From: Ptychodera flava
Taxonomy: Eukaryota; Hemichordata; Enteropneusta; Ptychoderidae
Assembly: GCF_041260155.1 (NCBI RefSeq)
Contig: NC_091948.1
Span: forward strand, 732,001-796,000
Direction: 5' to 3'
DNA length: 64,000 nucleotides
The position numbers and the translations under genes are program-made. The notes under the pieces were generated by a model that saw only the letters and a program-made list of their open reading frames with translations, did no database searches and had not been told where the DNA came from. Each line of letters opens with the position of its first letter. Position 1 is the first letter of the stretch. Below, one piece after another: positions 13,201-23,900 of this stretch.

Positions 13201-13204
13201 CCAT
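1226..13204 (-). CDS. IER3IP1: IER3IP1 (Yos1 family), partial, exons 1 and 2
   Basis: This is a small membrane protein of the ER and early secretory pathway, orthologous to yeast Yos1, which supports ER-to-Golgi transport. Exon 1 runs 13204 to 13114 and starts MAFTIYSLFEAILL, followed by NAIAVLHEERFLNK. It ends in phase 1 at donor GTGGGA. Exon 2 runs 1327 to 1226 after acceptor TTATTGTAG, with core GGFGEEPGMKAQIINLIRSV then RTVMR, and ends in phase 1 at donor GTATGT. Joined, they follow the human protein (82 residues) almost without gaps for about 64 residues. The first helix of exon 1 is the N-terminal membrane segment. The C-terminal membrane segment expected from exon 3 was not found to the left of 1226 and probably lies outside the window. 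Intron 1 is about 11.8 kb and is filled with nested transposons. The assignment is by recognition of the family; the splice sites are read directly. Confidence 0.93.
1328..2112. other. IER3IP1 intron 1, proximal part
   Basis: This intronic stretch lies between exon 2 and the large nested insertion. It holds a G-rich tract near 1560-1610 (runs of G followed by CTTGAAGG). Similar G-run plus CTTGAAAA tracts recur near 14360 and 15665, so it may be a fragment of a low-copy repeat. No coding signal is seen. Confidence 0.4.
2286..2468 (+). pseudogene. Short Arg-rich frame, possible transposase N-terminus
   Basis: This 60-residue frame just inside the left end of the Harbinger-like element contains MADLHIMQLLSS and an Arg cluster (SRRLRRRN). 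Harbinger transposases often begin with a Leu-rich then Arg-rich segment, which is the only basis for the guess. It ends where Penelope-like sequence begins. A comparable frame with MRSRLLRRRL precedes the second Penelope-like copy (minus strand 50169-49960). It could instead be a 5' part of the retroelement. Confidence 0.3.
2465..3214 (+). mobile_element. Penelope-like retroelement, RT fragment (5' piece)
   Basis: Reverse-transcriptase motifs of the Penelope-like class appear in order, with frame changes. TLVTLVVISMYTNTPHNEAI near 2490-2550 corresponds to the LDVTSLYTNIPH motif. A segment with INNTFEFNDEFY follows. TWLRFRDDDLLIFI near 2817-2860 is the RFRDD catalytic motif. The tract INKMHPTFKFS (from about 2899) continues with ITYFDLTIYKG, THTKPTHTFQF and NSCHPAATFNGLIKG. 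Frameshifts near 2858 and 3105, plus stop codons, mark it as dead. The 5' part is missing. The piece breaks off at 3210 within a Lys-rich tract and resumes at about 10727. Confidence 0.75.
3225..4090 (+). repeat. Pearl-like (HINE-type) repeat array with CATA microsatellite
   Basis: Diverged core units of the type TTTTTTGACAAAAAATGG then TTGCC, AAATACAA and CACAATTTGAA repeat about every 145 bp. A conserved tail follows (CACATCTCCACCCCTCGATG, CACCAAATACTAAG, TTAGGAGTTTTTAACGTGAC) and then a (CATA)n and (GACA)n microsatellite at 3915-4055. Core repeats next to a microsatellite and a terminal hairpin are the plan of pearl/Tsp elements and other Helentron-associated interspersed elements. It is non-coding. 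Confidence 0.6.
4938..6966 (+). repeat. Tandem array of about 225-bp units
   Basis: Units share GACCTCTAGCTCTATTGGCT near their start, then AATGAGGTACAA, CACTTGTGGTTACTGAG and AGGTCAAAGGTCA. They start at about 4938, 6290, 6515 and 6741, giving a period of 225-226 bp. The first unit is split by the TTAA-flanked element at 5012-6132. The array ends at about 6966, where a segment with ACAGACAGACTGACATTCAC follows. This resembles the pearl-like plan with a different core unit. It is non-coding. Confidence 0.7.
5012..6132. mobile_element. piggyBac-type MITE, TTAA target duplication
   Basis: A 1121-bp element with a perfect 13-bp terminal inverted repeat, CCCCTTGACTACC (5012-5024) and GGTAGTCAAGGGG (6120-6132). 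It is flanked by TTAA at 5008-5011 and 6133-6136. TTAA duplication and C-rich ends are features of the piggyBac superfamily. No transposase is present, so it is non-autonomous. Removing it with one TTAA restores a 225-bp tandem unit (GTACAAGATGTGACATC joined to GGTCTAATATCC; other units read CATCATAAGGTGTCC), which confirms the boundaries. The interior holds short palindromes, for example GCCGGATATTTCCGGC near 6052. Confidence 0.85.
6960..8035 (+). repeat. 1-kb segment repeated in inverse at 24290-25205
   Basis: Starting at ATATAGTTATCAAAACAA, this stretch matches the reverse complement of 25200 down to about 24290 over nearly its full length. Shared landmarks include CCAAGTGTGCCTTGGCCCAT, TACATCAGGGGTGTACCATT and GCTTACTGAATCACC. 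It includes a homopolymer run of C at 7861-7874. Both copies lead into a pearl-like 146-bp array, so segment plus array form one larger repeated unit. No coding function is apparent, and the open frames around 7650-8094 are not conserved between copies. Confidence 0.7.
8100..9440 (+). repeat. Pearl-like array, 146-bp core units, GACATACA microsatellite
   Basis: Core units carry ACCTGTATACCAAATATCAA, CTGTCAGACGAGCGGTTTTG, TTTGACCAAAAATGACAAA and ATTTCATCACAATTTGAACA. Two neighbouring units are nearly identical, and their exact offset of 146 bp shows the period (8529 and 8675). The array ends in a conserved tail and the microsatellite (ACAGACAT)n at 9296-9370. A hairpin then reads CATTGCCATATATACATATGG with GGGAGCTAAAAA at 9395-9430. 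It is the same architecture as the copies at 3225, 9980, 20450, 23231 and 61500. Confidence 0.75.
9980..10720 (+). repeat. Pearl-like array, third copy in this intron
   Basis: Diverged 146-bp-type core units (for example TTTTACCAAAAATGGCAAA near 10150) are followed by the conserved tail GTGCAGCGGTTTTTGAGTTT. A (CATA)n/(GACA)n microsatellite follows at 10605-10650, then the terminal hairpin CCTCCCATTGCCATATATG with its mate at 10700-10716. The hairpin abuts the resumed Penelope-like frame. It is non-coding. Confidence 0.65.
10727..11425 (+). mobile_element. Penelope-like retroelement, 3' piece of the same copy
   Basis: The frame resumes as IERIIRETDYKNRKRLLEQQ, then VVFITTYS, IKQAL, NWSELEKDETL and PIIAYRRNRNIGDTLISARL. 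This is the region after the RT in Penelope-like proteins. It joins on to the piece ending at 3210: the left side ends TGAAATAG, the right side starts AAATAGAACGC, and one added A in the A-run would restore the frame. A hammerhead-like motif follows at 11168-11218. The 3' end, about 11390-11425, is shared with the second copy (CTTTCCCTTTA tract). No GIY-YIG endonuclease motif is seen in the roughly 55 codons after the GDTLI motif. Confidence 0.65.
11168..11218 (+). ncRNA. Hammerhead-ribozyme-like motif in Penelope-like element
   Basis: CTGATGA (11173-11179) is followed by a six-base-pair hairpin, GAAAAC-TCT-GTTTTC (11181-11195). After it come GAAAC (11196-11200) and a small CG-TAG-CG turn. 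That is the order CUGANGA, stem II, GAAA, stem III, NUH of a type I hammerhead, which Penelope-like elements are known to carry. The expected cleavage triplet reads GCC here but GTC in the second copy. Flanking bases GCGA (11169-11172) can pair with TCGT (11215-11218), but a six-base AAAGGA bulge interrupts stem I, and one extra A follows the CTGATGA box. This copy is probably inactive. Confidence 0.45.
11391..11672 (-). pseudogene. Harbinger-type Myb/SANT-like (trihelix) domain, frameshifted
   Basis: Read on the minus strand from about 11672, the frame gives NWSQEEIRLLISIWRDENV, then a segment with DRQVYEDVAAKA. It then changes frame twice and continues with TAEQCHKK and KIKRLRAQFKSLSDNN, RRGGRARKTMPFYDEL and a stop. 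The order of conserved Trp, Leu and Arg/Lys positions is that of the trihelix Myb/SANT-like DNA-binding domain carried by Harbinger elements. A run of A's at one shift point suggests homopolymer slippage. The domain stops just where the Penelope-like 3' end begins, so it was probably cut by that insertion. It is not functional in this copy. Confidence 0.65.
11916..13113. other. IER3IP1 intron 1, exon-1-proximal part
   Basis: AT-rich intron lies between the Harbinger-like right end and exon 1. Around 12640-12810 the sequence is less AT-rich and includes TTTGTGAATGCAGCCTTA. Similar phrases occur near 14330 and 15760, so part of it may belong to a dispersed repeat. No exon is seen. Confidence 0.4.
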
Positions 13205-16200
13205 GCCAACTGGGACACTGTGGCAGCTACGAGATCTGCGACTATGGCGTTCCGTTCCCTTGCCACGGCAGCATAACTTTTACGACAATGATGTCGTGCA
13301 TGAAGGCATCATTTTAACTGGATACATTCATCTTCCACCGTTATTTTCTACATAAGAGGAACTAAAGGTACGCTGAGTCAAGCATTTGATTTCGAAACAA
13401 TATTGTTACACGATATACTAGTACTTATTTTCACAACGTCCAATTTGATTGTCACCAATTTACGACAGTGAGGAAGTCCAGTCGTTGGTGGCGCTCTTCC
13501 TATCTATCAGCGTTCACTGACTCTGGCATAGTAGACTCGAACAAATGCGTATACCTGTATAAATAAAGGAAATTTGGCAGAAATTCGTTTGTTATACTTT
13601 GTTAGAAAACGATTTCAATAACAACAACGCTAACAAAAGATAAGCAATAACAGGAATTGATAATGATAAAAATAAAATATAAGATATTACTAGTATTTAC
13701 CGTATCACTACTTCCTATGTGAAATACACAACGGGATTTTAAAAACTGAGAAATTCAGTTTAATAGTATTCTCGGTGGTATTGAAGTCCCCTTCCCTCCT
13801 ATTCAATGTAATGAAGTGCAATTCGCCTGCATTGATGAATACTTTGTACACTATTTATAAGATGATGAACACATTTAAAGTCGGTGTTTTTTCAGGGTAT
13901 GGGATGCGCCTTGAACTCATTCTAATGATGAGCTTAAAGACTCAGTGTCTTCCATTCTGTACTTGTATTTGCTTTCCTGGCTTATTTACAGTTTTTTAGA
14001 TTCATGGTAGACATATCTGCTATCAAAATTGAATTCTTGAATAGATTCAAATTCAAAAACAAATAGCAGACTAGATTATGAGAGGATATGACGGAGGGGA
14101 TTGTGCAGCCTATAATGATGACTGCATTGAAGAAGTTGTGCTGTAGGCAAAGTCTGCTGCTGCAAGCGGGTGTTGAATTTATCCAGTTTGAGGGGTTTTA
14201 AAATAGGGACAGCCAGTATTGTTATATTGTGACCAGTAACATGTGAATATACTTGTAAAGTTATTTGGTTTAGAGATAGTTGTTCGCATTTGCGAGTTAT
14301 AAATAAAATCTCACTCCGGTCCTTTAGGCTGCATTCACAAATACTGGTGGGGGATTGAGGAATTCGGTGGGGGGGGGGGGGGGGGGCTTGAAAATTCTGG
14401 AGGTGGTAGAGGGAGAACTTCAAAGTTTTACTCAGCGTATAGGAGGGAGACCTGAAAATTTTTGGTTCCTTCTTATTTTTTTACATTTTTAGATTCCATA
14501 GTTTGGTAGGTAATTAAATGGACAATGAATAACAGTTTTAGACCATCCAATGGTTCTAATGTTAGTATTAATAAAACAAATTTAGAACAAGTTTGTCGCA
14601 TTTCATGACTCTTATTTCGAACAAATCTAAAAATGTATGAATGCCATTGGATTTTCATAAATAACAACTAGTAAACCTCGTAACGGGACAGAAGCTGCGA
14701 ATGTTGACAATTTTTCTACGTTAATATGAATGTATCAAACTCAGTTTCTTGCTGTCTCCCTACAGCACGTTGAAACACAATATTCAGTTTGTAAACAAAG
14801 CCAGTGCATGTAAACACTATTGGTGATACATTGACTGGTGTAATTGAATGAGAGTCCAGAACGGAAAGTCATTTGTCAATTACATAAATGCACAGTACAC
14901 GTACATACAGGCTGTGTTGGCAAGCTGGATACATGCTGTGTTGGCCAGCTGGGTACATGCTGTGTTGGCCAGCTGGATACATGCTGTAGGAAGTAGAACA
15001 AGAACACAGTAACTGAACAAAACTATTGTCAAAATTATAAAGTTAATACACCTACTGCCCTATTACTGCCTTCAGGCAGTGTCACTGTCACTGCATAACG
15101 GCAGTGACAATGACAGGGATAGCTCTGTAGCTCTGACTCCGATATTGCTGATAACGATTTTGGGTCATTTTGATGCCCATGACAGTGAAACATACTTGTA
15201 CGCAAGATCAGGCCAGACAGCAACACATGAAAGACCAGAAGACTTGACAGTTATCAACAGACAATGGCCAAAGGGACAAAATGTGTATCACTGTTCACAA
15301 AAAAAATGTTGACTATGGTACACAAAAAGGTGCATTTCTTTGAATGTAATGGTACAGTTTACTTCTATTCCTATATTGCTATCTGTGTTTATCAATTTAC
15401 AACGAATACATTGCCCATAGAGTGCAACAAAGATGTGAATGATCAGTAGGTATGTTAAATTTAATTTCATTTTCATCATTGTATTGTGTATCAACATTAT
15501 GTTTCTGTAGTTACTTTATTCAAATCGTCTTAAAATGCTATAAACTTATTCAAACAGCCTGAGTATTAATATGCATCAGTCTTATGGTATATTGACATTT
15601 CAATGTGTAACAAATGCAACTGACAGCAATATAAGTGCACATAGCACATACATAGGTGACAGTGGGGGGAGGGGCTTGAAAAAAATTGATCATATAGAGG
15701 GGCAAAGTGGGATCTGAGAAAGATGAGATTTCAATCGTGATAGCTCTAGCCGCCCCCCCCCCCATTATTTGTGAACATAGCCTTAGTTTCTCTCTCTCTT
15801 CATTCACCTCCAGGAAACTCCTTGGCCCTTTCGAATTTCAAATTAAGCCACTCTATCGATTATGAAAGCTTCTAACTGCCCTTTCCACGCCACATTTTTT
15901 CTTTTGTTCTTTCAATCTGATCCCTCCCTCGACGAATGGTTGTTCCTTCCTGCCTATGGATCATCTTTTTTATTAAAGTTGCTTGCCAAGAAGAATTATG
16001 TATTTTTACGGCCCCAAAGGTTACAAAATTACCCGCTTAGCCAGCTGTCCCCGACCGCTGATTATTGAAAAATCGGTTCGAACGCAAAAGGATATCCAGT
16101 ATACGTAGTTTACACTTTCCCCCAATAGCTGTCTTCATACTGCGTAACTGCAATTACTTTGTACGTGTTACTGGTATAGTAGTTAGCGTCTGGTACATGA

Positions 16201-17945
16201 TGAAAGAATCAGTACTTAACGCTGATACAAAACAAATATACACACTCATAGTGGTCCTCGAGAAGTTTTTTTGTTTTGTTTTGTTTTGTTTTTGGTTTAT
16301 GGGTTTTTTTCTGGATAAGCGATCATGGTAAGCGATAAGCCCACTACATGACTGGAAAAAATACAAAAGGGAACATCGCTCTATTGGAGTCGAATTTGTC
16401 ATTTGACTCCTGTGCAACTCCCTTTGCACCGACGCATTATTTACGTTTGCCGTACGCCTTCAGATTCAGTCACTCCCTACTATTACATTGTAAAGTAAAG
16501 TAAAGTAAGCCTTTATTGAAATCGTATCCCAGTTGGGATCTTGATCATAAAGTACAATAAAGGTTTTGCAAAACCTTTGTATAACTGGCCCCATCCGTCC
16601 CACACTACTCCCTTCCCGTTCCGATTCCACATACAGCTGTGACTCCCTCGGCCTCCCGAAATCGCCCTGTCTCCAGCTATTATTCTCAACTCATGGCAAA
16701 CTTTGCCGATTGGTGTCATGCCGCATTCGCTAAAAATTACAATCATTCCGTTCAACTGTTTCTATAGTATGGGTCTACTCCCATTTCCACCTGCGTTGAC
16801 ACCGAATATGTCGATTCTGACGTCGCCGATAGTCCGTCGACAAGGGACGGCCTATGTGACGTACACAGTGTATGCAATAGACCGCTGTAACAGTATATGT
16901 TTATTAAATAAACGAAAACACATATATTCATTTGTTTGTTTGTTTATTTATTAATAATTTTTTTTATTTATTTATTGACTTATTATTTATACTTTTTGGC
17001 AGATTTAATATTAGGCCTACTATAATTTTAATTAGGACTCTCACAGGGAAATGTTAGAAGTCTATATTGAAATCAGATCACATAAAAATACAATTGGAGA
17101 GCAATGATTTTGATGTAATCTTTTTGGTCATATTTGAAAGTATGTAGATTTGTTCCTTTTTGTAATTTAATCAATATGGAATTCCGCATCTTACCTGGTG
17201 CCACGACTAGGCTTTGCCATAGGTCTATGGCTTTACACATGGTACAATTTTTCATTGTCTATGTGCACGCAGTTTCGAGACGGCCAATGTAGAGAGCATT
17301 ATCCAGCCATGTAATGAAGAACGAAGTCATACCGATGCGATATATTTGAATGTGTGGGAGGGTACGTGGTGGGATTCGGCTTAGATGTACAGGCCTGCAT
17401 ATTCACTTGTAGCCTCATACGTAGCCGTAAATTGTCAAATAATATCCCTCGAGAATTAATAAAGGGACCTCATGGGACCCTGGCTGAAGGAGAACCGAAC
17501 GCACTTTTGTAGAACGGACCTTACCGAAATTTTAACGATTTCTGATCTTGCTCCGGTAACAGGCAGAGCTTTCAGTCAAGGGGACACTCCAAGTGGTTTG
17601 TGAGTGAATTCGGCCTGGAACGAGGTGCTGAAGATTTGTAGACGGCTTTACACTGTGCAAAGGGCATTGTCCCGGGCCCGGCCCCCTCGGTTCATTCATG
17701 AGAGTCTGGTTCGTATAAATTATCCGTAATATCCGTCAGGGCGTACCTTTAGGTCAGTGCCTTGTATATTAGACAATAATGGCATTATGACGAAACGGAT
17801 ATTTAAATATATTATGTTAAATTTCGATCGCTGAGTTATCTTGCCGAAGCAAACGATCTGAACGTGCGTTACTTCATCAATCGGATCAAGGCTTCACTGA
17901 GTGCACAGCCGACTGAAAGTGACAGTGAAACTTCTCATCGAAGAG
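13205..17945. other. Divergent intergenic region, IER3IP1 to STARD5
   Basis: The two genes face away from each other across about 4.7 kb. The region holds G-run repeat fragments (14360-14390 and 15660-15755) and a 24-bp tandem repeat at 14909-14988. It also holds a TAAAG-type microsatellite at 16490-16506 next to a segment beginning CCTTTATTGAAATCGTAT, which resembles a retroelement 3' tail but was not assigned. Both promoters must lie here, but no specific promoter element can be defended. No convincing exon is seen. Confidence 0.5.
14909..14988 (+). repeat. 24-bp tandem repeat, about 3.3 copies
   Basis: The unit CTGTGTTGGCCAGCTGGATA plus CATG repeats with single-base differences. It lies in the intergenic region between IER3IP1 and STARD5 and has no coding role. 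Confidence 0.85.
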
Positions 17946-20900
17946 ATGGATTACCGTGCAGAAGCAGAGAAAGCCGGCGAGAAGCTGATGGGCTATTACA
18001 AAGATACTGACTGGAAAGTGTCGAAAGTGTCTGTAAGTAATGCAAACACCCGCGGGCCCCATTTCTTCGGAGCAGACCGTTATATGAAGTTAGAGAGTAG
18101 CCCTGCGTACGATGCTGTGTGTTCCGCTACAGCTAATAGCCCCGCTCACCACAGCCCTGCAAAGACCCGTACGTAGAGTTGGTGACTTCAAATCCATTTT
18201 TGGACGACGTAAAAAGCCAAATTACTGCCGAAATTCAGCGTTCTTGGGCCCAAGTCGTATCCCTGCCTACCTCAGCTACTCGATCGCTTCCAAAAATGCC
18301 AGTCTTTATTCTTTTTTCGTAAATAACCGTCGATGTCGGCAACTCTCTCGCTAGCCCTGCATACGTACGCAGTGTACGCTGTGTGTTAGGAACTCACACA
18401 GGGAATGCACAGCGTACACTGCGTACGTACGCAGGGCTAGCGAGAGAGTTGCCGACATCGACGGTTATTTACGAAAAAAGAATAAAAGACTGGCATTTTT
18501 GGAAGCGATCGAGTAGCTGAGGTAGGCAGGGATACGACTTGGGCCCAAGAACGCTGAATTTCGGCAGTAATTTGGCTTTTTACGTCAAGTCCAAAAATGG
18601 ATTTGAAGTCACCAACTCTACGTACGGGTCTTTGCAGGGCTGTGGTGAGCGGGGCTATTAGCTGTAGCGGAACACACAGCATCGTACGCAGGGCTAGTTA
18701 GAGAGCTGTTAGTTTCCCTTTCCATTTTGGAACAGCGGTCTTTTGAGTCAGGTGGTTTAATTTGTGACATAGGTCCGTCTTATTTTCTCCATGTATTGCT
18801 TGATTGTCGTACCCTGGTAAGATTGAATGCACCGTAAAATAGGTAAGGACAGTGACACCGATGGTTGAATAGTTTGCTCTCTCGTTCATAGCGGTATAGT
18901 CAGTCCCTCTATACAGGGACTGTGGCATGCGTGGTTTCACAATGGAGTGAACTTCACAACAATATTAAATTTTTTGATTGTTAAGTCCATGATAGAAAAT
19001 AGACCATTTCTAGAAGAAACATTCGCCTTTTGTGTGACACACGATTTTTGCCGTTTGTTTTCGACTGACATTGCAGCAGGAGGTGTCAGCGGGTAACTTT
19101 GAGGTAAGAGTGAAAACAATATCGCTTATGTGTCTCAGTGCGTACCGCGTACGTGTCCCGAATAAAACACCCCTCTTATAGAGATTACTTTTTACGTGTG
19201 GGTCAACTCATCGGATGTGTGCCATTAAATTAGACTGTATGTTTAAATGTTCCGTAATGGTTATTGATTATTTCTCTTCGTTGTGATATTTTCTGAGTAA
19301 TGAGTAATTCATTGTTTTCTCAACCCAGTACCCATTCCCTTTGTTTTAATGGGGTATAATAGGTGTTTCATAATAATTGCTGATGATATCAGTCGTAGTA
19401 AAGTGAAATGTGCTCAGTGTAGTATTGTGGAGTGAAAATATGTTAATGTGGACAAAAGTTTAATTTAAGTTTATGGATGCATGAAGAAAACAGATTTGTA
19501 CACAAACTGCTCATACACACCACATATTGCAGTGTTCGTCAAAGCAATATACGTGACACCATTGAACTACGCACAGTCTTCATCTTGAAAGATGTGAAAT
19601 CACTTCACAGCTGTCAAAAGGTGATGAGGGAAATTGAAAATCTTAAAAAGCTATCATTTGCGAGCATTTTCCTCATTTTTCTTTAGAGTTTATGGTGTTT
19701 TGACAAACACCCAGTCTTATACAATACAGTCGAGAAGACTTAGAAACTGCAAGACAAACCTTCCACCTCTCCCAGGCCTGAACCCTCTCAGTCGATTGAT
19801 ATGCAAATGAGAATCGAAACAGTAAATTGAGTTTGTGATTAGCATATCGTCTGCATTGTGGCCTGGCTCAATCACCATCACTCAATGACAGCCGCCTTGT
19901 TTGCTCAAAGATATCACTTCACCAAGGAAAATCCTGTGAAACGTAACTTGATAACGGAGGCTGCTGAATGGGCTTGATGTAAAATATTCATAGATGTAAT
20001 AGTATATGTGTAATTGTTATCCCAGGAATGTTACCAAGATTCATGATGTACAGAAGATTTGCACTATAATCAATCAAAATTTGTATATCTAGCAGACAAT
20101 CACAGATCACGGAAAACACTCATCTCTGCTCGGTTGGAAATTGATATAGGATTAAAATAACTTACATGAAAAGTAGCTTGAAATGATAATTAAAGTTTTA
20201 TTTCAAAATCAAATTGTGTTTACCTGTGGTAGAAAGGTAATACATAAACTTCAATGGTGGTTAAGGAGACTATACAGTATACTAGACTGACCAAACTAAC
20301 CCATGTGCACCAGACATTTGCAGTATGGTAACTTTCAACAGTTTTCCTTAATGCATTTCAAAATACACAGTATTTGGCTGAGCTGCTCTCCAGGTATTTT
20401 ACATGCAAATTTTTATCACTGTAAAATTAAATTCACACCTAGACAGGAATTTGTTGCTCCGCTGTCAGCGACGCGGAGCTTATCAAATAGGTTGATTTTC
20501 CGTCGTCGTCCGTCGTCGTCCGTCGTCCGTCGTCCGTCGTCCGTCGTCGTCATCGTCGTCGTCGTCCGTCAACAATTGCCTTCTCCTCTGAAACCGCAAG
20601 TCCAATTGCTTTGAAATTTTATATGCAGTTCACTTTGGGTGACCTCACTTAAGTTTGTTCAAATCGTGGTGAAATTTGCATATTTGTATTTTTGGGGCAT
20701 TTTTTGGTGTTTTTGGTAAAAAAATCTTCTTCTCTTAAACCGCTTGTCCGATTGCTTTGAAATTTAATATGCAGTTTACTTAGGGTGACTTCAGTCAGAT
20801 TTGTTCAAATCGTGGTGAAATTTGCATATTTGTATTTTTAAGGCAATTTTTGTCATTTTTGGTAAAAAAATCTTTAAAAATCTTCTTCTTCAAAACTACC

Positions 20901-23900
20901 AGTCAGATAGCTTTGAAATTTGGTACATATGTCCCTAGGGATGATCTATTTCAGATTTGTTCAAATTGTGAAGAAATATGCAAATTTGCATTTTTAAGGC
21001 AATTTTTGCCATTTTTGGTCAAAAAATGTATTTCTCAAAAAGTACTGGTCTGATAGTTTTGACATTTGGTATACAGGTTTCTATAGATGCACTAAGTAAT
21101 ATATATTGAATTTCTGATGAAATCTGTAATTTTGTATTTTTGGGGCAAATTTTGCCATTTTTGGTCAAAAAATGTGTATTTCCAAAACTACTCATCTGAT
21201 AGCTTTGAAATTTAGTATAGAGGTTCCTACACATGAACTAAATGATATGCATTGAAATTATGATGAATCTGCAATTTTGTATTTTTGGGGCAATTTTGCC
21301 ATTTTTGGTCAAAAAATGTGTATTTCCAAAAGTACTCATCTGATAGCTTTGAAATTTAGTATACAGGTTCCTACAGATCACCTTAATGATATTTGTAGAA
21401 ATTATGATGAAATCTGCAATTTTGTAATTTTGGGGCATTTTTGCCATTTTTGGTCAAAAAACGTGTTTCTCAAAAAGTACTGGTCTGATAGCTTTGAAAT
21501 TTGGTATACACATGTACAGATGAGCTAAGTAATATATATTTAATTTCTCTTGAAATCTGTTGTTTTGTATTTTTGGGGCAATTTTTGCAATTTTAGGTCA
21601 AAAAATGTGTATTTCAAAAACTGCTCATCTGATAGCTTTGAAATTTGGTATACAGGTTTCCATAGATGAACTAAATGATATTTATTGAAATAATGATGAA
21701 ATCTGCAATTTTGAATTTTGGGGCAATTTTTCCCATTTTGGTCAAAAAATGTGTTTCTCAAAAAGTACTGGTCTAACAGCTTTGAAATTTGGTATACAGG
21801 TTTCTATAGATGAACTAAATTTGATCTTTTGAAATTATGATGAAATCTGCAATTTTTATTTTGGGGGGCAATTGTTGCCATTTTTGGTCAGAAAATTTTA
21901 TTCTCAAAACACTACTCATCAGATAGCTTTGGTTGACATGTTCCTAGGGATGATCCGATGTGATATATTCAAAGTATGATGAAATCTTCAATTGTGTATT
22001 TTTGCAGCTTATTTTAGCCACTTTTTTCTGGCCACTGCATTGAGCTATCAAAGATTTCCTCCTTCTTCATCAACATGTGTCAAAAATAGTTATTCTCTAC
22101 ATAAACACAGCGGAGCTATATCGGCCGCTAGTCGCTTGTTTCTCAACAATAATCAAATAAATATGGCATGCATCTTCAGAAATGATATCAAAAGCAAATA
22201 CTGCTGGGTTTATCAACATGACAGGCAAAATTATAGTAATATGACAGCAACCTTTTACAAAGACATCCTTGAAATGCAACCTAGGAATCAAGGTATGAAG
22301 CAGATCATTTTGACACACACTGTAACATCAACCTTCACTGTTAGCTGAAGACGGTTACCTTCTTAGGTGAAGTCAGTAAAAATCGTCTGGCTTATGCTTC
22401 TGTGTAGCATAATTTGCCTCTGACTCAGTCAATAAGTTTATTTATTTGTATGCTTTTAGGGCTCTTCAAAGGGTCAGGTCTGTTAAAAGTAATAAAACAT
22501 GGGAATATATTGTGTTATTCATTTCAACATAATTTGATAACAAAAGGTGAACCTCAGAGGAAGCAGGTTACATTTGGCAACTCAGTTTAGGAGGCCTGCC
22601 AGGCCACAGGATGTGAAGTGAGTTATATCTGTTGAATGATCTATTCATGAATAGAAATTCTTTCAGCTCTACCACACTGACTTTAAATAGTGTTTCCGTC
22701 CAGCTGTACTTTTCTGTTCAGGATTTTCAAAGATGTATAAAGTGTCTGCCAATGGCCTGGGGAAATATGTGACTTTACAGTTTTACATTCCTGTGGTTGG
22801 CCTGTTGAAAGGAGGATCTGGTCTGATGAATTCATAAACTGGAGCAAAAACTATTACCTGTAGCCTGTAGACCATGAAAACCTAAGGGTATACACTCTTC
22901 ATTAACCTTGAATATTTCAATGGATTGATACCAGATAGATCAAGTTCAAGAGAGTTGATAAAAATTTACTTGAAATCAAAGTTTCCAATAAATCAATATG
23001 GGGGAAATGGAAGAATTGTAATAAAACATAACAGAAATTAAAAATGATAGTACTTTTTCCTCATCAGTCCATTTGGTTTTCAATCCTGTGATATCTTCCT
23101 TGTCAATTGTAAAATGAAATGTTGTTGATCTTTGTACATGTGCAGTATTTGTCATGGTTGTTTTGCATGCACTATTTTTACAGTCACTGCAGCTAGAAAT
23201 GTTCAGTGCAAAGATATTAACTGCAGATTTTTAGCTCCCATATATATGCATATGTATATATGCAAATGGGAGGTATTCGTATAAGGTGGAAAAATGTTGT
23301 CTGTATGTATGTATGTATGTATGTATGTATGTATGTATGTCCGTCCACATCAAAAAACTCCTAAACTGAAGCACCTACTGTCTTAGTATTTGGTGTACAG
23401 GTGCACCTAGGGATGGAGATGTGAATTTGTTCAAATGAACATGTCAGTGCCAAAAATATGCAAATGAGGGGAAAAAAAGGAAAAATCCTGCAAATGGCTA
23501 AAACTCAGTAAGCATTGGTCAGATTTGGTTGAAACTTGGTATGCAGATTTCTTTATGTATTCTAAATTATGGGTGCAAAAATTTGGATGAAATTTGCATG
23601 TTTGTATTTTTAGGGTACTTTTCCGTTTTTAGTCAAAAAATCTTGTTCTCTGAAATCACTCGTGTGATTGCTATGAAACTTAATATTCATGTTCCTCAGG
23701 ATGACCTCAGTCATGCTTGTACAAATTGTATTGATATTGTCATATTTGTAATTTTGGGGCAATTTTCCCAATTTTGATAAAAAAAAATTTTTATCCAAAA
23801 TTACTGATTTGATAGCTTTGATATTTGGTATACAGGTATCTAAGATTAATCTCAATATAATGTATTGAAGGTATGTTGAAACTGGCAATTTTTTTTTATT

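Noticed and set aside
16490..16600. TAAAG microsatellite next to CCTTTATTGAAATCG as a retroelement 3' tail
   Set aside because: Suggestive only. No coding remnant or second copy in the window supports it.
17901..17945. Upstream in-frame ATG for STARD5
   Set aside because: It would add 15 residues with no family counterpart; 17946 gives a length close to known STARD5. Not excluded.
18112..18682. Two nearly identical 80-residue frames on opposite strands
   Set aside because: They are mirror images created by the foldback element at 18098-18696, not genes.
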